The position numbers and the translations under genes are program-made. From Isoetes taiwanensis (taxonomy: Eukaryota > Streptophyta > Lycopodiopsida > Isoetales > Isoetaceae), in assembly GCA_021234155.1 (NCBI GenBank), contig JAJEKV010000013.1, forward strand, positions 3,275,735 to 3,339,734: 64,000 nucleotides of DNA, in the 5' to 3' direction. The notes below the pieces were generated by a model. It had not been told where the DNA came from. It ran no database searches and saw nothing but the letters and a program-made list of their open reading frames with translations. Each line of letters starts with the position of its first letter. Within the stretch, counting starts at the first letter, position 1. Positions 51,300 to 63,645 of the stretch are shown piece after piece.

Positions 51300-52315
51300 T
51301 TCTAGAATGGGACTCGCATGAAACCAACAAACCGCCCGAACTTAGACTTGCTTCTCATTCATCTCAGCAGATTTCTACAATGGTGGATAGTGGATAGCCG
51401 CACACATGCGAACTACCCACAAAAATAAAGGGAATATCCAATTATATCATTTGGACCCCAACAAAATACAATGCTAATAGAGATTGGGCTAGTGTACCTT
51501 CCGAAAGCTTATCACCGGGATTAAAAAACCCCGCCCTTTCGGGTTTTCGAGGAAAAACCCTAGTGATAAGCCTTCGGCAAGGGGCTTGGACAAACGCAAG
51601 GCATAAAAATCGCTCCCAAAACCCACGAATGGAAAAGTCAAAAGCAGATGATGCTTCGCTTCTTTTGTACGCACATCACTAACAAAACAACAAGACAAAA
51701 CAAACCTCCCGTGAGTGGAGGGCTGATTCTGTAGCGTGCCACGCGATAAAAACACAAAAACAAAGAAGGGGGGAGGGTGGGTTCAAAGAGAATAAGGTTC
51801 CGAGAGAGAAGAGGAAGCGCCGATGAGATGTTGATGCGCACTGCGCCTAAAATAGCGAACTCCCAACGGAATGGGCATGCATACCAAGATGCATGCAAAA
51901 CATGCATGCTCGTCCCATTCTAGAATGGCGATCCGATGTCTCGGATCGATGGGATTCTAGAATGGGACTCGCATGAAACCAACAAACCGCCCAATACCAA
52001 AGGACTTCCTTACAAACTAGGATCGAGGGACTAAGGTCAGGAAGGCTAAAGGCCGGAAAAGGACAGCAAGAAAGAAACGCCAATTGGCCAAACCAAGCGT
52101 GGAGAAGCCCCTCCCCGCCTCGGGAAACAATTCAAAGAGAATAAAAGGTAATCTGAGAGAGAAAAGGAAGCCGATGAGATGTTGATCTGAGAATAATCGC
52201 TTAAAATAGCGAACTCCCAACCGAATGGGCATGCTACCGCATGCATGCAAAACATGCATGCTACGTCCCATTCTAGAATGGCGATCCGATGTCTCGGATC
52301 GATGGGATCATAATA
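51300..52315. repeat. Duplicated hairpin-rich repeat units
   Basis: Two units share TTCAAAGAGAATAA, GCCGATGAGATGTTGAT, AAAATAGCGAACTCCCAAC, GAATGGGCATGC and then three hairpins in a row: GCATGCATG pairing across a short A-rich loop; CCATTCTAGAATGG (51915-51928 and 52268-52281); and GATCCGA-TGTC-TCGGATC (51930-51947 and 52283-52300). TTCTAGAATGGGACTCGCAT followed by GAAACCAACAAACCGCCC occurs at 51300-51338 and again at 51954-51991, marking the unit border. The element class is unknown; no coding frame fits. Confidence 0.8.
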
Positions 52316-52926
52316 AAAGCATACAAAATATAAATGCAACCTCCTGTTATTATGCTAGATATTATGGTTTGATGAGTTTGCAGGTTTATACGCATGCAAT
52401 TAGAAAAAGTAGAAAGAGCCCATGCTTATATAGATTGCTTATGAGTTTCTTTTGTGATGGAAGCATGCTGGATAATTGGCAGTTTATTTTCTTTTTAATT
52501 CCAAGTTGATGCCTTGTAGTAGTTGAAATTTACTATTTTCTGATGAATCTAACCTTGTAATTCCTGAAAATCATTATTTTTTCGAACACTCTTGAGGTTG
52601 CAGACCTCTTGACAGTGTTTTTTATGAGCCACATGATCCATCTCCCAAGGAATCGTTATCCTTCTTATCGTTAACTTGCATAGGATTTTCTTTTCTAGCC
52701 ATTTTGTTTTTTCCATGAGATGCTGCATTTAAGTCGTATTTAATTAAAGTGGGACAAATCTTGAATTTTGGGACTCGGACTGAAAATGGGACTCACACAC
52801 CATAAAAGAAATTTCTGAATTGATTGCTTGAATAGAATTACACATGACACACATAGAATTGGGTTACTTGTTTTCCTCATAAATTTTACAAACCACTAGT
52901 TGAGAAAGTTTTCAAACTTCTCAATA
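52316..52926. other. Gene-free spacer
   Basis: No gene or repeat recognised. Confidence 0.4.
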
Positions 52927-55664
52927 TTATGCACCCTCATACAATGATATAGCATGGAGGTTGCTCATGGCCTTGTCCATCTCCTTTCTTGGGATCTTGT
53001 GTGTGTTGTCTTTTGCAATGTGAGAACTTGGATATGACCATACCACACATTCCACCAATTCCCTCCTTTGAGGGTCAGCATAATTTGGCCTCCACTTCTT
53101 CTCCCAGCAGTCAGTGTATTGCTCCTTCAAGTTGCCCTTCTTGTGCCTCCCAATGGGCTCCCAATATTGAATTTGGAATCCAGGACGTAACTCCTCTCCA
53201 TCAGGCATAGTGGTGGTCACATCAGAGAGTGCCACCCCTAACCATATTGGGCCAGTCCTCATCATCGGGGCCTTACTAGCACAAAGTATCCTTCCTTGAT
53301 GTCCTCAAAGGGATCCCACTCGGGAAGATCAAACCACTTCCGGCTTTGAGGCCTTACTTCCCACAAACCACTTGGGACCCAAGTGAGCATTCTTAGACGT
53401 GCTTGCACCTTGAGAACCCTCCCATCTTGACTCTGGCAAGAACCCGTCTCTTAGCTCCCTCCCACATGGCTGTTCAGTTTCTAAGCATGTTACAACTTTC
53501 TCCCAGTACTTGATTAGGGAGTCCATTTGATTTTTCTTAAGAGTGGAGGTGTGCTTTCCATTTTGAACATCATCGGTCGTTATGTAATCCTTGATGCCCT
53601 TCACCGGTTGGCTAGAGTCTTGACCTGTCTTGAAGGGAGGTAGTGGTTTTGGCTGCCCTTTAGGAATGAGAACTTCACCAGCAACACCCCTTTGCCACAA
53701 CTCGATACCTTGTACAGGCATCCACAACTTGTCACCTGGTCTCCACTTATATTGCATGATTGGTATTCCATCCCTAACCCAAAACTTGAATTGAAGTGGC
53801 TTTGTGTGTGTGTCATCAACCTGGTCCTTGCCATCTAGCAAGTATCCTTCTACAAATGATTTCCAATCGCAACCTCATCCATCAAGAAAGCCATTGGGTT
53901 GGGGTCAATGCAGCTCTCAAACACATCCATTAGTTCGGGGAGAGTGGTCACGTTTTCTCTCTTGAGCTTGGTGGAGAAAGTTCAAAGAATCCATCAATAT
54001 CATCATCGTATGCCCAACCATCATGAATCCCACTTTCACAACTTTGAATACTCCCCTTGCTGGCGTCAAGTATGACATTGCCCCAAACATCCATCTATTC
54101 TTGTTTTCTTTCCAACAGGTTGTCCAACCCTGAACACATAGCTCCTCGGTGATTTCTCTAGTAAGGGGAAATCATCCCAAGTCCTCCTTGATTCACTAGG
54201 CACCTTGGATGTGAGCTTTTTTATCCGCCTTTGGTAACAAAGCGGTTGATCATCCATCAAAGCCTCAAAATGGGTTTGAAGGGGAATACCTCCTCCCTTC
54301 TATCGATCCTTTCTCTAGTGTTCTCAAGCACTTGAAAATAGAGCTCACATGGAAGTTTGGATCATCTCTCCATAGATCAAGCACAAAATGACCATATGTT
54401 CCAGTTCCATGACCATGTGTTAATACACCCGCCGGACTTACTTTCATCCAAAAGCGTTTTGACAACGCTTGGGTAAAGGATCTAGCTTTGGCAAGAAAGT
54501 CTTGTGTTGGTCCATCTTATCATGAATTATACACAAAAATTTGTCCACTGCATCTCGAGAAAATGTTCTCCTTCGCCAATACAACCTGTCTACATGATAT
54601 TTGGTCTCTTTGGTGATCGCAAATTGCTCCCTAATTGCCATTCTTTCTTTCTCTATTGCAGTTGATGCAAGTGTATCCTTGAGTTGAATGCAAGTGTTGC
54701 ACTTTGAGAATGGCATGTGTTGTAGGACACTCGCGTCCAGAAAGTGAGTGCTCCATAACTTGCTGAAATGTGATTGAGAAAGAGGCCTACCTCCGGTAGT
54801 TTCTAGGATGGAGTTGACCTCCTTAAGGCACTCCTTTTGGATATAGTGTTGTGGCAACACTCTTTGCACCACTCGCACACCGTGCTCGTTCACCTTCGAC
54901 TTGTGGGGCATAGATTGAGACATGTATCTCACAAAGCTCTCAAGGCTGCAATGGCCTTTAGAGTATTTGCTCTAGGTTTCAAAGTGAGTGCATTACCATG
55001 TTGGAACAAAGTGTGCCCTTTTCTAACTGCTCCCGATGTCGTAAAATGAAGACTTGCTCACCCCAAGAATCCATCTCAATGCTCTCATACATACCTTCAT
55101 TCCCCTCAATTGATATAGCGGTAGAGTCTGTGTTTTCATCATATTTGGAATTCCTACACAAGGAGTAAATGAAATTAATCCTATCTTTTGAAGCTGTCCA
55201 ATGTATTGGGACCTTATGCATGCGAGGTCATCCACATTGTAATGCCTTTGTGCAATCTAGGTTGCAACACTCTTGTCCCCTAATTGCCTCGGGTTTTCTT
55301 TGGTTGGTGCCATACTTTCCATCCTTTCTAAATATTTGTCACTTCTAGGCCTCTTGGGCACCTTTGGCTGCCTTTTATGAAAGACATGGCGTCTCTTCCT
55401 TGTGATCAAAGGATGCTCATCGACCACCAAATCTTCCACATGGCCTTGGGTGGGCCTTGGGGTGTGTAGTTCGATGGGGCATTCTAGAGTATCACCATTC
55501 TTGTGTGTAATAAATCTAATTGGCCATCTCAAAGCGAGCTTGGGACTCCGGCAGCCACGAGCACACAATGCAATCACTAGAGCTTCCACGGGACATGATA
55601 GTATCAACCGATAAGAAGCTTCACAATGCCAACTCAAGATGTTCATCTCCCGACCTCTCATCAT
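52927..55664 (-). pseudogene. Broken gene of the DUF7869-like kind, seven minus-strand frames
   Basis: A run of long minus-strand frames (55257-55664, 54979-55221, 54444-54932, 54265-54465, 54066-54260, 53329-53841, 52927-53265) looks like one large decayed protein gene. The middle part carries KCNTCIQLKDTL, then HDKMDQHKTFLPKLDPLPKR and LTHGHGTGTYGHFVLDLW. From memory these resemble the core of DUF7869-type proteins, an RNase H-like family multiplied in seed-free plants and several animals. C-terminal frames have WKPGDKLW-like and PxFGQYWEP-like stretches (for example GFQIQYWEPIGRHKKGN). Function is unknown; a transposon-borne nuclease or a multicopy host gene are both possible. The copy is broken in several places. 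Neighbours give no clue. Confidence 0.6.
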
Positions 55665-55844
55665 TCACACTATCAAATGGATCAACTGCGGTTATTATGC
55701 CCTCTGCCAAATACCATCAGTTTGCAAGGGTGCAACAAAAGGCAACCCATCCTCCTCCATTGGAGCCTAGGGCAATGGCCTCCTTTGGACTTCCACGGCT
55801 CCATTTTACTCATCTCACATGCTCCCACGAATGAAAAAGCTCAC

Positions 55845-56040
55845 ATTAAAACCATATAGCCCCAAACACCACAAATATGACCATATGAACCATATAAAAC
55901 CATACAAACATATTAAATATAACCATATTAAATCATACAACCATATTAACTAAAATCATATAACCATATTAAAGGATACAACCACACTCATTCTAAACCA
56001 TATGTGAACATTGTAACCATATATACCATTGATACTATTC
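55845..56040. repeat. Degenerate AACCATAT array
   Basis: About a dozen variants of AACCATAT(TAAA) occur in 200 bases, with short spacers. It looks like a decayed AT-rich minisatellite just upstream of the point where base composition changes. Confidence 0.7.
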
Positions 56041-57113
56041 AACCATTGAAACCTTATTAAATACATAAGACAACATATATAAACATATAACTAACCCTTT
56101 CATATCTTGGCATGGCCCGCGTGGCCTCTTCGAGGCTGAAACCGTGGCCGCGTCGCTAATCCGCCTTTGCCCGTCATGGAGGGCATGGCCCACACGTGAT
56201 GGTATATTATTGCACTTTTTACGAGGGTTGAGAGGGTGCGGCCAATTAATCGCACCCTCTTCCTCTCCCCGACCATTCTTCCTCCCTGTTTTCTCGATCG
56301 GTCTTGAGCTCCCTGTTTCCTTAAGCCAGCTTTACCGTCGGCGATCGATCAAACCGGCGATTCAGCGCCATCTTATGGCGGCGGCTTGGTCGGTTGTCGG
56401 GGCGCTTCGGTAGCCGAAGTTCTCAGTAGCGGGTTCATTGTTCGGCCAGGCGTTACTGCTTTGAGAAGAAAGTGAGGCCCTTTTTGTCTTTGCTTTTTAG
56501 TTTTACGTAAGTCTTTTAGTGCATTTTTTCTTATATTACGTTGTTAGAGGCTCTTATTAATCCACGATACAATTTACAGCCCGACAAATCCTTATTCACG
56601 CTTTGTCAAGCGACTATACCCACATGGAATCGAAGTCGGAAGCCTCCTCCTCATCCAAACAAATCTTCGGGTATGTTTTTGTAATATCATACCCTTTTTT
56701 TAATCTCATTTTTAAATCTTGTTCTCCACTTTTCTCTGTCTTTGTTCTCCACTTTTCTCTGTTTTTCTCATTAATCTTAATAATCTTTGTATTGTTTTAC
56801 GTTTTTTGTTATCTTTTTCTTGCTTGTGGTTGAATTGAATACATTGTACATGCACAAGTGAGAATAGTGGTTATAGTAGCAAGCAACAGAGAGAAATCAT
56901 CGAGAGGTGGTGTTAGGAAGTAAGATATTGCGAGCATAAACAGAGAAAATAACTAGGAATGTCTTTCTCCCAACCAAGAATTCAGAATAGGAATTGCTTC
57001 CACAGAATCTCCATTTCTAACTCACGGCAAATCCACTGCGGGGAGACATGCGAGAAGGGAGTGGCGAGTTGAGAACACTTGACTTGCCAGCGGTCAAGGA
57101 AGTACAGGCCTTC
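56041..57113. other. Transition into G+C-richer DNA, no gene recognised
   Basis: G+C rises sharply from about 56.1 kb. The plus-strand frame 56144-56413 (89 residues) has no motif. Around 56.69-56.82 kb the sequence is T-rich. Confidence 0.4.
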
Positions 57114-57354
57114 TTCTCGACTTCGCGAGTCGAGAACTTCTCGACTTCGCGAAGGCGAAGAGGGAGTGTACACTCACGGGACTGTTGGCGGGGTTGAGGG
57201 ATTCTCGACTTCGCGATTCGGGATTACCGACTACCCAATGTCTTCACATTCTTTAGAACCTGCTTTGCAGCCTTCTCGACTTCGTGAGTCGAGAATGTGA
57301 TACCCTGCCAATGGCTCTTTGTGCGTCACCCAGGTGCCTCCCACCCAGTCGAGC

Positions 57355-58430
57355 CACTCTCCTTGAACCATGCTCATGAATATTGCGAAGAGGACTGGCT
57401 CCGGGTGGGGGAGGCCTCGGCGACAACCAGCTGAGTCGGGGCGCTTTCTCCGACTTCGTGAGTCGGGCTTGACTCTAGTGAACTCAGCTGGCTGGCAGGC
57501 GGTCTCAACCACTCTCCTTCTATCTTCTCGGACATTCGAGAAGGGAAGTGGTTTTATTTGTCTGGGCCAACTCTAACAACCCAATTCTCACATTATTGTG
57601 AATTGTGGCCTCTACCCAATCAAAGACCCGTCTCCTTGAACCATCTTGCAGAATATTGCGAAGGGGATGGGCTCCGGTGGGTGGAGAACCTCGGCCTGTT
57701 CACAGGACTGGCGGGCTTTCTCGAGCTCGTGAGTCGAAAAAAGCTTGACTCAAAGTGCACTCTAGAGCTGGCTGCTTGAGGCGGTCTTAAACACTCTCCT
57801 TCTATCTTCCGGACATTGCGAAGGGAAGTGTTTTTCTTGTCTGCCGGGCCAACTCTTAGCAACCCAATTCTCGTGTGTGGTGAGATGCATGCATGCATTC
57901 CACGGTGCTTTGAATGCCTTATGCATTCTACGGCTGTTTTCTTGGGGAATGCCTTATTGTGGTCGCGGTGGCCTCTAGGCACTCCATGTGTGAGGGGCTG
58001 AGGGTGGGTGGAGGCCTCTACAACTAACCACCGAAACCGGAGTTACGGATGGCCAAGGCATTCTCGACTTGGGGTGCGGATGGCCAAGGCATTCTGAAGT
58101 CGAGAATGCCAAGCATTCTCGACTTCGCGAGTCGAGAATCCCTTAACCGACCAATTCTCACATTAATGGTAGCGGTGGCCTCGACCCGGTCGAGTCACTC
58201 TCCTTGAACCATCTTCGTCGAATAGTGCGAAGGGAGGGGCTGGGGGCTGGGTGGAGGCCTCTGTGACCCGGGGAAACCCAGGAGGAAGCCAAGGCTTGCA
58301 TTCTTTACAAATCTTGCACTTTCTATTCTCCGTTTTTTTAGTCCCAAGTGCCTCTAGCACATGCGAGCCACTCTCCTTGAACCATCTTCCTCGAATATTG
58401 CGAAGAGGAGTGGTTGGACGAGTGGAGGCC
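57355..58430. repeat. Array of about four degenerate 250-270-base units
   Basis: GAGCCACTCTCCTTGAACCA followed by TCTTCCTCGAATATTGCGAAG-type sequence recurs at about 57351, 57627, 58191 and 58365. The first two units also share GGGCTCCGG, a palindrome copy, GCTTGACTC, GAGGCGGTCT, ACTCTCCTTCTATCTTC, CGGACATT, GGGAAGTG and CCAACTCT. The later units are shorter. No coding frame is conserved across units, so this is a noncoding array. Confidence 0.8.
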
Positions 58431-58783
58431 CCTCAAACTAACTACAAGAGGATGCATTTGAACCGCATCTCACGGGCCTTAGTCCTAGCACGATCTATGT
58501 ACAACATTCAAGTAAGCGGTCCATGGAAAAGCGGACCTAAAGCGGGCTGTTCTTTACCCCCGATCCAATGTTTCCTTGCCGAGCATCTATCAACCTAGAG
58601 AGTAAATCATCTCTCGAAAGAGAAATCTTTGGACAAGGAAAGCTGGGAATCCGTCGAGCTTATCAGCGGTTCCATTATTTAAACACATGCGGCATGTTCT
58701 ACAAAGCGAAATAACATAGGCATCTCGAAACTCACCTCTTCATGGTAATTCCTTGGGCCCTTTGTATCCGCGGATCCATGACC

Positions 58784-59119
58784 TCACCCGAGTCTTTGCT
58801 TCTTAAACGTAGGTCTCTTCAAGAGTGTATTAGCATCTATTACTTTCATTATCCTTGCGATTTCGCGTATCCCCTTTCCATGGCGCCCGCGGTGTAGAGT
58901 TCGATTAATGCGGCGGCTCCTCTCGCTTCCTACCTTAGCTCCGTGCTCATCGATCAATTCAGCTGTTTTGCAATAGGGCCAGCGGTCGGGAAAAACACAC
59001 ATATGCAAAGCTATTAGCGACTTACCGCGTCGCGGCGCCATTAGGAAGTCGCTCACGGTCGATGATCCCCTCCGACCTCGAGTTCCCCAATGCCGCGGGG
59101 AAGATAAACTACGCTCCAC
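58784..59119 (-). other. Unidentified coding-like frame
   Basis: A 111-residue minus-strand frame has protein-like composition in its second half (ELIDEHGAKVGSERSRRI, GKGIREIARIMKVIDANTLL). There is no recognised family. It could be a decayed gene or chance in G+C-rich DNA. Confidence 0.25.
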
Positions 59120-59299
59120 TCACTTAGTCCCTTGATGTGATTCAATTTCGAAATAGTGTTTGCGGGCTAAAGCCGGCCGTCTTTGTACCCTTAGCCAGCT
59201 TTTTTCATAAATGATTGCATGTCCTTAACTTCAAATTAAAGAACACGCCCGATCTTTTTTACATGCAGTCCTAAAAACTCACAACTAGCGGAGGAAACT

Positions 59300-60600
59300 T
59301 AATTTGAGAGTCGTCGAAGGCGGATGAGAGGGCATATAGAAATGACTCCGTCCAAGAAGCTGGCGTGGGAGGGATGCTTACGCCGGCGGCAAGAAGAAGA
59401 AGAAGACAAACACCCGGGTGAGCTCGAGGTTTTTCTTTTGTCGGAATACCTTAAGCGATCCATCCGTTCTTCTTGCGGCATTCACCTCGGACTCGCGGTG
59501 ATCAGCGGCGAACTCCATTCTTTGTCATCAGAGGCTGGAGGCGAGCTTCTTGAAACGGTGGCGATTCTTGGTGGTATGTCGAGGTATCGACAAGTGGGAA
59601 GGAGAAAGATCTGTTTCTACACCAAAGGGACAAGAAGAGCTCAGGAGACAAGTACAAGAAAATCGGTGTTGTGCTCTCTCCGTCTCTGCGCCAGATTGAA
59701 GCATTTGACACTACATGTCGAGGACTGCGGAAGAGTAAGTTCTATCGCACCAAAAATTGGCGGTTTCAAATTATTCTCACTCTTCCATGAGCAAGGCTAA
59801 GGGCTAAAAAAAAGGCGGCCTTTAAATTGTCGAGAACCTTGGGTGGAAGGATCTGGAAGGGATGAAGGAGGGCGGAACCCTAACATCCGAGGGAGCTTGG
59901 TATGGAGATTTTCAGTGAGGGAAAAACATTTCAATACGGGGAGCTTCACATCTCTTGTCTTTGAAGACTCTACAACACTCTGCAGTGGGAATGTTGTGGT
60001 TCATACACAAAAAGTCCACCAAAAAACAAAGATGGGGATGATGACACCACACGGGAGGAGTCGGATGATGAAGGAGGCGAAGATATGGTCGACTCCCCAA
60101 ACCTCGATCGGATGATCGGATCGGGATTTCTCGAGAGAGGGCGCAGAAAATGGGCGTCTAGCTCGGTATTATCCGTTGGGAATATCACACAAGCTTCTTC
60201 TTTGGACATTAGGCGGCTGAAGGTTTGCACGGGAGATGCCGTCTTGTTCAACCATGGGAATTTAATCCGGCACACATCTTTGGAGATTTGAAACGATGGT
60301 GCGACATCTGTTGCAGATCAATGCTGCGGATGTCATACCTTTTAGCAGATCGGCAGGTGAGTTGTTCATTTGGAAGTCGAGGAAGATCTGAAGGAAAAAG
60401 GCGTGGGTTACGGGTTGTAGGCGGTCGGCATTGATTAAGGCGGCTCAAGTATTGCAGAGCGGAGAAGGAGGTGCCGCGCAAAGGATCAAGGATAGATATG
60501 CAAGCGAGAGTCGCGAGTTCTTTCGGCGGAGGCGCCCGAGAACGGCGGCGGCGTATGCTTGCCGAACACAATAGCGGCGGCGAGTGCCCGGCCACGTAAG
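59300..60600 (+). other. Coding-like stretch, family unknown, broken
   Basis: Plus-strand frames 59324-59800, 59843-60115, 60085-60291 and 60225-60434 follow one another with protein-like composition (for example RRQEEEEDKHPGELEVFLL, YLKRSIRSSCGIHLGLAVI and NLDRMIGSGFLERGRRKW). I recognise no domain. The frames are interrupted, so at best this is the relic of a gene. A palindrome-containing array (60626-61008) follows directly. Confidence 0.35.
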
Positions 60601-60625
60601 GTAAATAACTCTCTGAATCTTTCCA

Positions 60626-61008
60626 TTTCGATTTCGCTGAGTCGAAAGCCCTACCATCCTAACATTTGCCGATTATCCTTTGGGGTTTTTCGACTCGCGA
60701 GTCAGAAAGCCGAATAAACTGAGAAAATCAAAGGATGTGGAGCTTTTCGACTTCGCGAGTCGAAAACCCTAGCTTGATAAAAGAAAATTAGACATTGAAT
60801 GGGACTTTCTGTTCGCGAGTCGAAAAGCCCCGCCATCTAACATTTGCCGATTATCTTTGGGGTTTCTCGACTTCGCTGAGTCGAGAAAGCGGTAATGAGA
60901 AAAATCAAAGGATCGCGAGCTTTCTCGACTTCCGCGAAGTCGAGAAAAAGAAGAAAAAAAAGAAAATTAGACATTCAAAGGGACTTTCGACTCGCGAAGT
61001 CGAGAAAA
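60626..61008. repeat. Tandem pair of about 177-base units carrying palindromes
   Basis: Two units (about 60626-60802 and 60803-60982, with a final palindrome to 61008) share, in order: a palindrome, CATCTAACATTTGCCGATTA-like sequence, GGGGTTT, a palindrome, GAGAAAATCAAAGGAT, a palindrome, AAAGAAAATTAGACATT and GGGACTTT. Each unit holds three palindromes, which have therefore been multiplied together with the sequence between them. Confidence 0.88.
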
Positions 61009-62663
61009 CCGAGGCTACATTTTGTTTATTCCGGGTGTTTGTAGATACTTTCATGCTCGACATTGGTACATTATGCGAATCTCTTATATCGACGGATCAT
61101 ACACGCTAGGCAACTTGATGGAAAGCATTGGGTTGTCCTCGATCCTAAAGGAAACAGGGCTCCCTCGGATAAGTGGAAGACCTTTGAGAAACTATGCAGA
61201 TATGTTCGGGCTTTGGAGGACGAGGAAGATGGACGAGGGAGAGGAAGAAGAGGAGAAGAAGAGAACACCAAGGAAAGGCGGGGAGTCTCTCGGACCAATA
61301 CGACCTCATTCTTAGCAATCGGGCGGTGCGGGAGAAATGGACTGAAATATGGGCTCAATGGACAAGAGGCAAGTTGAAGGACAAAGCAATGGAGAATTTC
61401 CAAAGCCCGACCCCAAGTTGTTTGACAAGCAGTTCATGAAGAGGATCTGGGGGCCTCACCGGACAAAGAAACGCTTGACCTACAAGGCAAAATCTTGGAG
61501 GGAACAATCCTGCTGAGGAAGACCAGGAGTTCTAAATTGCAGGACGCAAAGGATTATGCCACAGTCCTAAAGCGACAGCGTGCGTTAGAAGAAGGCATCA
61601 CGGAGTTCTGCAACGTTGCATCTAATGAATACCATGAATTTGATTATTACAAGGAAAAGGCTGCCCTTGATGAGGAAGACATGAAGGAATTGAACCGTCT
61701 ATGTCAACCCTACATCAACACCAAAGCGTAGCGTCAAAACCCTTCCTTTCCCGAGCGTGCGTGCTATGGCAAGTTCGAAAAGGAAGCTTGGATTCGGGGT
61801 GGTCCCATTTAAAGTGACGATAGCTCCCCATTTCTGGTTACTTTGGGACACAAGGGATTTGGTGGAGTGCAGGCGGCTTTTGGACCCGTGGCACTATTTG
61901 CCATCAATATGATCGAAGACCCCACCCTTTTTTATGACAAAGGCGACATAGAGTGGTACAAGGCGTGTGCGGACATGACCGACACGGATACTTTCGGTTT
62001 CCTTGTCTTTTGCATCTTGGGGCAATCAAACAAGCTGCTTTGTCTCCCAATGGGCAGGTGATATTAACTTCACCAACAAGATCATGCACTCCATATACGA
62101 ACTTGATCATGAGTGCGGACTTGGCTTTACCGAAGGCACCAAGCTTTGCCAACATAGTTTTGGTTTTGATTTCAAGATGGTGATCGACACGGATAAGTGG
62201 TGGTCTAGCGAGCATCATTATCTCGACAAGTTCATGATCTCTCAAGAGCGGATGGAACCACGGAAGGGGGCAGGGTTTATGGAGGATGTTCCATCGATGG
62301 ACAAGGTCAGCAAGGATGGTGCGACCGGTCCTATACATAGAATTCCTATCCGGCCAAGAGTTATCAAGTACTTCATAACCCGGCAGTGAGGAAGATCAAA
62401 TTGTATCGAGTGGTACATGAATGGCTTTGTTCTCTCGGGGGCTATCTTTGTTTGGAATGAAACCTATATCCGTGGTTGGAAATAAGGACATGGTTGAAAC
62501 CATTCGGTCATACTTGGATGCGCTTCATGAGCATTTCAAGGGGAGGAAGACAAATGGAAGCGATAAAGGCGGCGAGGCGAGGGGGAGACAAACGGCGGAG
62601 GCGAGGATGTCGAAGGATTGGACCAGAATCTTTGCGAAAACATTATTGAAAACACGAGATTGA
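61009..62663 (+). other. Coding-like stretch, family unknown, broken
   Basis: Several protein-like plus-strand frames lie in a row: 61063-61377 (LDGKHWVVLDPKGNRAPSDK, LCRYVRALEDEE), 61495-61731 (NVASNEYHEFDYYKEKAALD), 61843-62061 (AINMIEDPTLFYDKGDIEWY), 62003-62389 (NKIMHSIYELDHECGLGFTE, FDFKMVIDTDKWWSSEHHYL) and 62421-62663. Acidic and aromatic residues are spread as in real globular proteins and codon use differs from the AT-rich rest of the window. I do not recognise a domain. The stretch is broken several times. A palindrome at 62689 lies just after its last frame. Confidence 0.45.
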
Positions 62664-62686
62664 GGTGAGTTTACTTTGCTCTAGCG

Positions 62687-63645
62687 GTGTTTCTCGACTT
62701 CGCGAGTCGAGAAAACTCGTTCCTTTCAATACCTTTTCTTGTCATTCATTTCGCGAGTCGAGAATACTCGTTCCTTCGGCCGGTTGTCATCATTTGGGAA
62801 TTCGAGCTCAACGAGTCAGGATCATTGTCAATGGATTCCAGCGGTTCCCGTCGGCGAGGAGAATCACGAATGAAAATCCAGCAAAGCAAGACGCTCCGCG
62901 GCCGAAAAGAACACGAAAAGTTAATGATCCGCATTTGGATCCCGATGAACCGGAAATATGGTGAGCCAAACTCAAGCGGGATCCATTTGGTCCCACCAAG
63001 CTTGTAATATTTGGCGTCAATGGAGTATTAGCTGCGGTATACCCACGACAAAGGCGTCCCCAAGATTAACACCTCGCGGATCCCGGTGAAAGCGAGCATA
63101 AAAATAGTGTATCCGAGGCCCGAGCTAAGGAAATTATTGAATGGTGCACGGCGCGGGGATTTGAAGTGGCCATATGGTCTTGTATGGCAAAAGAAAAATA
63201 TTGTCAATGTTCTTGGTGTTCTCGGCATTTCAGTTTTGAAGTTCAAGTTCGTTTGGGGAAGCGAAAGGGTCGAGCATGTGAAGGACCTCGATCCACCATC
63301 ACAAAGGGAAGCCTATAATGGTGAAAAATTTGGGCCGGTGTTTATGAGCAATTCGGGACTTTGGCAAACACAACACGCCCTGATCATAGGCGACTCAGCC
63401 TACAAGTGCTATCATAGCGCCAAAAAATACAATCATTGCTAAGCCATATCGACACGAAGAATATGAGGCAGAGATAGGTGGTTGTCGCCGGACTCTACAT
63501 CTGTCTTGGCGGAATCCCTCTTTGCCATTCTTGTCGCCCGATGTGCTTACTACGAACTATCCGAGCCTCACGGAACCCGATCCAGAGAGCAAGCCGATCA
63601 TGAAAGCTATGGGCGACAAATACTTTGGTGAACAAGAAGAGTGAC
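62687..63645 (+). other. Coding-like stretch, family unknown, broken
   Basis: Frames 62665-62964, 62687-63007 and 63086-63442 are on the plus strand. The last is most protein-like (IKIVYPRPELRKLLNGARRG, DLKWPYGLVWQKKNIVNVLG, FMSNSGLWQTQHALIIGDSA). Beyond it a different frame ends in KPIMKAMGDKYFGEQEE and a TGA at about 63642. No family is recognised. About 100 bases after that stop a strong palindrome stands at 63748-63775. Confidence 0.4.

Noticed and set aside
51840-52315. Helitron end
   Set aside because: Hairpins are present, but no CTRR 3' end, TC 5' end or Rep/helicase sequence was found.
57079-57300. Frames with repeated SRLRES as a repeat protein
   Set aside because: The motif is the palindrome read as codons. 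It appears on both strands and in several frames.
59912-61403. Minus-strand frames in the island
   Set aside because: Ser/Pro-rich antisense shadows of the plus-strand coding-like frames.
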